Below are positions 57,964 to 64,000 of a stretch of 64,000 nt of DNA, piece by piece. The translations under genes were made by a program, and so were the position numbers. Numbering within the stretch: the stretch's first letter is position 1; each line of letters begins with the position of its first letter. This DNA comes from Symsagittifera roscoffensis (lineage: Eukaryota > Xenacoelomorpha > Acoela > Convolutidae), in assembly GCF_963678635.1 (NCBI RefSeq), contig NC_087070.1, positions 51,256,514-51,320,513 of the forward strand, read 5' to 3'. The notes beneath the pieces are model-generated. The model had not been told where the DNA came from. It did not search any database and worked only from the letters and a program-made list of their open reading frames with translations.

Positions 57964-60808
57964 GTGAGTGTTTTTAAATTTATAACACGACCGCTCGTAT
58001 CAGGGCAAAATCCTGAACATTCCGACTGCCCTTTAATTGGTCTCGGATACTTTTTGGTTAGGAACTATTGGCAAACTACAATTTTTAGGCTGATTATGTG
58101 TAATGAATAAATAAGACTAATGAGACTATTCAGCCTCAATTCAAAATGGAACGATTATGAGTGCGGATAGTTTGCCACAAACAAAAAATATTTACTATTG
58201 AAAGCAAGAAAAGATCATTCAAGCAGCAAAGTCAAAATTTCCGTATCGATAATCATGCGCATTCAATTTTGTATGATTGGTCTGAATAAAAAAAAACTAC
58301 CCCAGGCATATATATTTTTCATTTTTTATCAAAAGTCGAAAAAAATCTAAGAGTTGTACTGGAAAAACGAGCGCAGAAAAAAGCTCAAAACAAGTGTTAA
58401 TAAAACGTACAGCTCTCACATTAACGCACAAAACACACGTGTAGAATGTAAGCGCAACAGAGCAATGTGCTGAAAATAGTTGAAGTTTAGAAAAATATTT
58501 TCTGAAAACAATATTCTGACGCAGATAAATTTCAGCTAACCTGCATAAGTTTTTGCCGACCATTGCTGAACAATTTTTTCGAGGAAACAGCTCATGCAAC
58601 TGACACCAAACCAGAGTGCAGTTATCAACGATATAAGATCCGTGCAAAAAACATCGTCTCTCATTTCAAATGCAACATCCAAAACAACAATACTATCTCC
58701 TTGATAATAGAAACGTGACTTTGGAGATAAGCTAATAAAGTTGACAGTTCGCTGAAAATTCTGAAAGAATTTAAAAATTCATTCCCGAGTCGAGATTTGT
58801 GACGTCTCACGATAAAACGGGCGCAACTCAACTCAAATTTGACCTCTCCAGATAACGACGATACCGCAACTTGACAAACTCAAACAAGCTGCGATGAAAC
58901 GACTGAAAATAATAGCACCACTGGTGGTCAACTTGAATTACCAATTTAAAAACTGCCTGAATTGTACAAAGCCTTTTCAAAAAATTACCCGCCAAATTCT
59001 TCTCTTCTGTCACGATGCGGCACAAATACTTTTCTTAAGTCGAGCCACAAATGTCTTTTGGTAGTTATATACATTGGATGATGTAGAAAAGGTTGGAGGT
59101 ACTGACGCCTTTCCTTTGAAGAGTCTAACCCTTCAGCAGCCATAGGGTCCCCATTTGGTACAATTTGATATCCATTTTCGGCCGATTGACCGTTATTTTT
59201 TGTTAAGGCAACCTCGATGTCAATATGTACTATTTTTGGGGAGAGATTGTGCCAAAAAATTAGAAATTTTAGTCAAAATTAACCAAAAATATCAAAAAAT
59301 GGTCTTATGAACTGTTTTTTTTTTCTTCGAAAATTTATCTGCAGCGCTACAAAAAATTGTTGTGGTCTGTTGTCAAACTGTTTAAATTGTTCAGTTTGAA
59401 AAAATTTTGAGCTCACTCCATTTGTCTGACCTTCAATGTTACTACTATTTTCGGTCAAGTATTTTTCACGAACAGAAGATTGTATCCAATGGTATATAAA
59501 TTGTTAAAATGAAGTTTGGCAAGGATAATTGAAAAAAAAAATCGATTAAGATAAATTGATTTTAAAATATTTGAAAAAAAAATTATGATTCTTCCTCTTC
59601 CCACAAAAAATACCACGAATTAGATGATATAACTTCAGTAAGTGGCCGAAAGACTAAAAATAATAGCGCCACCGGGGGCCAACTTGAATTACCAATTTGA
59701 GAATTGCGTGAATTAAACAACTCAGTGCGACGCCTTTTTTTAAATAAAAAATGAGCCACCAATATCTTTTTCTCTGTCACAATTTTTTTTTTGAAGTGTT
59801 GTACATCACCTAAATTGGAAACTTCCCCGTGTGGATCAATGATTTTAATCTTAAATCATGCCCAGTTCCAAAACAGAGCTGAAATTGTGTTCTCGATTTA
59901 ATTATCCTGAAAATTTTTATCTCTCTACAAAATGCATTGGCGGTTTTTTGTAGAAAACAAAAATACTGATTCCCCAAAAATAAAAGAAAATAGAATTGGT
60001 TTTTTTCACTGGATTGTTCACTAATTATGAGAAACATACCGAACTTGATTCAAAATAATATTTTTAACGAATGTATTCGTTGTCAGTCAAAAATTGACAG
60101 TCAGGCATTTATTTATTTGGGCTGATGAATCAATCCAACTACAGAGTTGCTCTAACCTCTTTAAATTGACAAGAATTTAAAAAAAATCATCTAATTTCAA
60201 AACTACAAGCAGAAAGAATTTTTTTCAGAAAAAACTTTCAGAAAAACAGCATTTGCGTTTTTCAAAAACCTCTTGGTATTAAAATACTAAACGAGGAGTA
60301 GAATTGTGATTCTAGTGGCCTTGTTTGAGTTCTTGGAGTTAAAAAGACCAAATACCAAGCCCCAGTTCAATATAAAACAATTATAAGAGCATACTATAAA
60401 ATGGTTTGAGAGCGATGAGACCTAAAAGTAAATGAGATTTAAGTGCGCAAAAAATTGTTATCAAATTAACCTAAATGCGAAACCTCTACCCCCTTGAGTC
60501 ACGGAGAAATAATTAGATGAAAGTTTATAATGCTTTATTGTATGATCAAGGCATTAATGACGAAGGCATCAAAAGGATATAGAAAAATGGTCAAGCAGTG
60601 TTCTTAAACATTCTAAATTTGTCTAGGTAAAAAAACGACTCTGAACCATATTTCTGTCTTTTTATTCAAAAAATGTTGAGAAATGGAACAAAAACTAGAG
60701 CTTTGAAAGCTAGTTTACTAGTTTTTTTCCGATTGACGGGAGAAAAAGGGGCGGTTTTGTGGTAGAAAAATGTTACAAAAATACAAAAAATTGATTCTTT
60801 TTTGACAG
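57964..60808 (+). other. Paralogue B, intron 1
   Basis: 2.8 kb against 7 kb in A. It shares the GGAAACAGCTCATGCAACTG block (58580) and the GAGTCGAGATTTGTGACGTC motif (58785) with intron 1 of A. A CCGCTCGTATCAGGGCAA repeat scrap is at 57990. No other gene is seen. Confidence 0.55.
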
Positions 60809-60971
60809 CCTGTCCAATTATGTTGCCAACAATAGCAGCCATCCACCAATGGAAGTGGGCAGCCCTAGAAGATTAGAAGGATACACCAGTTATAGATCAT
60901 ACCAACAAACCACTTTGCCTCAAATTCTTCGAATTAAAGGGATCTTTTTCATACCGTTTTTCGTTTTTTAA
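60809..60971 (+). CDS. Paralogue B, exon 2
   Basis: It follows TTTTTTGACAG and reads LSNYVANNSSHPPMEV, RRLEGYTSYRSYQQTTLPQI, RIKGIFF and then a stop at 60969. As in A there is no GT donor before the stop. Confidence 0.65.
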
Positions 60972-61008
60972 TTCTTGCCTTTTGACTATTCGTGCTAATC
61001 ACACCAGC

Positions 61009-61026
61009 CCTCTCTCTCTCTCTCTA
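61009..61026. repeat. CT microsatellite
   Basis: About nine CT units in a row just after exon 2 of paralogue B. Confidence 0.8.
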
Positions 61027-61308
61027 TCCTCCCCTGCCCGTCCTCAATCTACTTCCAACAAAAATCATGCAGGAATTTTTTTTATTTCAAACGGTTGGGC
61101 TATAAATTACAGAAGGGAGGGAGAATTTTTTCTCTGATACGAAAAACGTTGTTTTTTTTTGAAGTTTTGATAAGTTTTGCCACTTAAATGAAGTAATATA
61201 ACCATAATCTGTCGTCTTATAACCAAAAAAGAAACAAGACTTTTCATACTAAGGCAAAACTCTGAACGCTTCAACAATTTGACTTTTGAAATCAATTGCT
61301 TCAAAACA

Positions 61309-62289
61309 CCCGCATCCAAGTTTAGGCGTAAGTAATCGATTATAACGGATTATTATGATGATTTTTTGACAATTATAATCGATTATAATTGCCAAAATTA
61401 GGTCTTTAAGGGATTTATAATTGATTATAATCGTGATATTTCCCAAGAGATTATAATCTCTTGTAATCGATTATAATTGGTTATAGTTTTTACTAAGAAC
61501 CCTTAAAATCAATTATAATTGATTATAATCGATTATAATCGATTATAATCTCTTATTTTGCCGAAACTTTCCTCAATTTGAATTATATCTTATGGGTTAT
61601 TAGTTTTGTGTGAATAAGAAAACCTCTAAAAGAGAGATCTCTTGAACACTTTGGTTCATCTGAACTCAAAGTTTTACCACGAAACAAAAGTTTCATAGAG
61701 ATCCTTTCATATGAGTGGAAAGGTTCTCGCGGTAGATGAAAAATAAATTTTCCGAATCAATCATGAAACTAAATCATTTTGTTGATGTTTTGGTGTTTAA
61801 AAAATCTTAAAATATGCATCACAAAACAACTCTAATGGGGAAGAAATAAAAAAAAAATTAATAAATTTGAATTAATTGGAAAACTTCAAAAAAAATTTTC
61901 TCATTTTTCATAGGAACCAACGTCTACAAAAAGCATAAAATATAAGCAATTTAGATGCATTTTCATAGACAAAAATGGACATACAAAAGGGATTATAATC
62001 AATTATAATCGATTATAATTGATTTTTGTGCAAAATTAACGAAATAGAAAATTGAATAAAAATAATGGATTATAATCAATTATAATCGATTATAATTGTA
62101 TCGAAAAAAAGACGAATAAATAATCGATTATAATCGATTACAATGCATTATATGTAATTATAATTTGATTTTAAAAAAGAGATTATAATCGATTATTAAT
62201 TGATTAAAATCGATTGTTTCTCAATTTTAGTGAGACTGGTACTAAAATCGTAATATAATCGATTATTAACGCTTGAAACTGGATGCGGG
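61309..62289. mobile_element. ATAATCGATTATAAT palindromic inverted-repeat element, copy 2
   Basis: The better preserved copy: CCCGCATCCAAGTTTAGGCG at the left and the inverse of CCCGCATCCAGTTTCAAGCG at the right. It carries the same core as 8702-9680 (GAGTGGAAAGGTTCTCGCGG). It lies inside the intron between exons 2 and 3 of paralogue B, and is absent from the same intron in A, so it arrived after the gene duplication or was lost from A. Confidence 0.8.
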
Positions 62290-62838
62290 CAAGATCAAGT
62301 TTTCAAAACGAAAAACTAAAAAACAAAAAGTTTTTTTTTTCAATCATTGAAAAAAAACTCCTACGGGCTAATTCAAATAAAAAAGATATAATTCGCATAT
62401 AGATATAGTAAAGTATTAAAGAGGCCAAAAATTATGCCAGACTCCATTTTGATAAATTTTCTACGACCGATTAAATCTCCGCTCGCGCGTTAAAAGCACG
62501 ATATAAATCGCGCGTTGATCGTCACAAATTGGACAAACTGGCAATTTTTAAGCCTCCATAGTTTACAAAAAGTTATCACAGGTGAGAGATCCTTTTAAAT
62601 TTGAGCTCAAAACAATTTTTTTTTCTGCTGCTATAAAACAAATTCGTAAAAAAATAATTGATAGTTCAAAAGTCGAATCTTGTCCGGAGAAAAAAGCACT
62701 ACCCCAAATAAATATTCCAACAATTTCTCTGGAAGTCTGAACAGTGAAAATCAGCAAAAAATTAGATGATAGCTCGTAAATAATGTCTGTGATACCTTGT
62801 AGATGTTTGAAATTTTCTAGAAAAAAATCGAAAAAGAG

Positions 62839-62935
62839 CCCATCAAAGATAATGCGAGAGTCGAATTTGACAGGGTCTTCAGATCTATATACCAACACCA
62901 CAACTTCTTCGGTCTGCTAGAGGGATGTTGCAAAG
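62839..62935 (+). CDS. Paralogue B, exon 3
   Basis: 97 nt as in A, after AAAAAGAG and before AAAG|GTCCTA. It reads IKDNARVEFDRVFRSIYQ and LLEGCCK. The strong match with A (about 85% of bases) against unalignable intron around it argues for selection on the protein. Confidence 0.6.
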
Positions 62936-63457
62936 GTCCTAAGCAGTGGCTTTTAACTCTTTCGGATAAAATTGCTTGCACAATTACCAGCTACAAAATA
63001 TTTTTGTCATAGAAAATATGATTGTTTTAAAGGATATCTTGTTAGGAACTGGATATCAAGGGGTTGTGTCAAAAAAATTAGAAAAACGTTTAAAGCTGCG
63101 TAAAAACTCAGATTATATGAAAAAATGCGTATTATTTGAGGAGTCAGTGATATCGCACATTGCGGTAAATTTTTAGTTTTAAAGTGGATAGATAGTATTG
63201 ACTAGGATAGATAGGGAGACAAATTAAATGTTTCAAAAAAATGAATTTTTTTGGTTGACAAAAAGTATATCTGAGTTTTGAAATAGTTTTAATAGAGTTT
63301 TAACTAACTCAATTTTGAAATGTTCTGATGATATTTTTGCATTTGTTTCCTACTTCAAAACTAAAATTTTGTTAGAACAAAGAAAAAGGCACCTGCGCTT
63401 CTTATTCCCCCCGCGTGCAACAAATCCCATGAAAAAAACTGTATGCCACTTGTTTAG

Positions 63458-63665
63458 GGCAATTCAATGACTACTATTCATTTGTATATTTTGAGGCGTC
63501 TTTGACACCTGGACAATACTTGGCAAAGTTGACAGACTACACAGGCGAAACCAAATTTTAAACCAAGTTTGGTCGTTTTACATGCACGAATGTGATGTGA
63601 ACGTGATATATAGACTTGGTTTTGGAACAGGCGATATTAAAAGGGTCGAAATTCAATCTCACTAA
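63458..63665 (+). pseudogene. Paralogue B, exon 4, one-base frameshift
   Basis: It follows CCACTTGTTTAG. QFNDYYSFVYFEASLTPGQY and LAKLTDYTG match A, then near 63555 (ACCAAATTTTAAACC) one base is missing relative to A, so translation stops. Past the shift VWSFYMHECDVNVIYRLGFG is kept in another frame. GGGTCG after GDIKR would be the donor position. Either B is a recent pseudogene or the base call is wrong. The last exon would lie beyond the window. Confidence 0.6.
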
Positions 63666-64000
63666 AAACTAAAATGCTTTTGAGGGTATTCCAATGGTTA
63701 TTGATGAAAAGACAGTAGCGATCAGAGTATATACCACTTAGTCTGCATAATGTTTTTTTGCTTTGATAATATTTGCTTTCATAATGTTTTTTTTTTGCAA
63801 ACTATAATAGCGTCAAAGTTCATCGGTTTAAATTTCCCGATTTGACCATCCTTTAAAAAATCGCTTGTGTTAGAACTTCTCCTAAATTTTGCAGAGAACT
63901 TTCAGTATCTTCCCTCAAGTTTCATTGGCTAAGAAACCAGTTGGCCATCCTAAGGAACATCGTTATATTAGAATTTCTCATAACATTTGCAGAGAATTTC

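Overview
This is an AT-rich, intron-bearing animal genome fragment, almost certainly from an invertebrate. The basis is a BEL/Pao retrotransposon (a metazoan-restricted group), GT-AG introns with GTGAGT/GTAAGT donors, a tRNA-derived SINE and many fold-back elements. No bacterial operon, rRNA or CRISPR structure is present. The species cannot be fixed from the sequence. A 200-base run of N at 36070-36269 is an assembly gap.

Host genes. The main host content is a small family of secreted, cysteine-containing proteins, all on the + strand. There is a partial C-terminal copy at 2-532, an intact intronless 248-residue copy at 6714-7460, and two intron-split paralogues. Paralogue A runs 42884-53703 and paralogue B runs 57779 to about 63665; B carries a one-base frameshift. 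All share a DIVV...WSS...IIPV N-terminal region and a GCC motif; the copies that reach the C-terminus end in QPWIC. I do not recognise the family. A coiled-coil exon of an unrelated gene lies on the - strand at 20185-20417.

Mobile DNA, 8-38 kb. (1) A Ty3/Gypsy element on the - strand, 10654-17705, has two 275-bp LTRs, a 5-bp target duplication (AGGCC), a polypurine tract, a primer site and gag-protease-RT-RNaseH-integrase, all broken by stops and frameshifts. Its 5' end together with flanking host DNA is repeated in a near-perfect 2034-bp tandem duplication (16332-18365 and 18366-20399). (2) A decayed BEL/Pao element on the + strand, about 29.1-36.07 kb, is cut by the gap and carries an unexplained open frame upstream of gag. 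(3) Two copies of a 1.4-kb segment (about 22840-24225 and 36287-37673) hold a BEL/Pao pol C-terminus on the - strand next to tRNA-like pol III boxes. (4) A decayed, unidentified protein-coding relic occupies the - strand at 26640-27880, just below a tRNA-derived SINE at 27903-28188.

Non-autonomous and satellite-like DNA. Two copies of a roughly 980-bp inverted-repeat element are packed with ATAATCGATTATAAT palindromes (8702-9680, 61309-62289). There are long-armed fold-back elements at 38205-38932, 40623-41781 and 54882-55289, a MITE family ending in CATTACGAGGCCAAACTG, and long fields of degenerate repeats (CGCGCCGCCAG at 1220-3080; GGTCGAGCACA types at 4430-6165 and 9715-9930). Most of the remaining sequence is AT-rich, with no gene that I can support.
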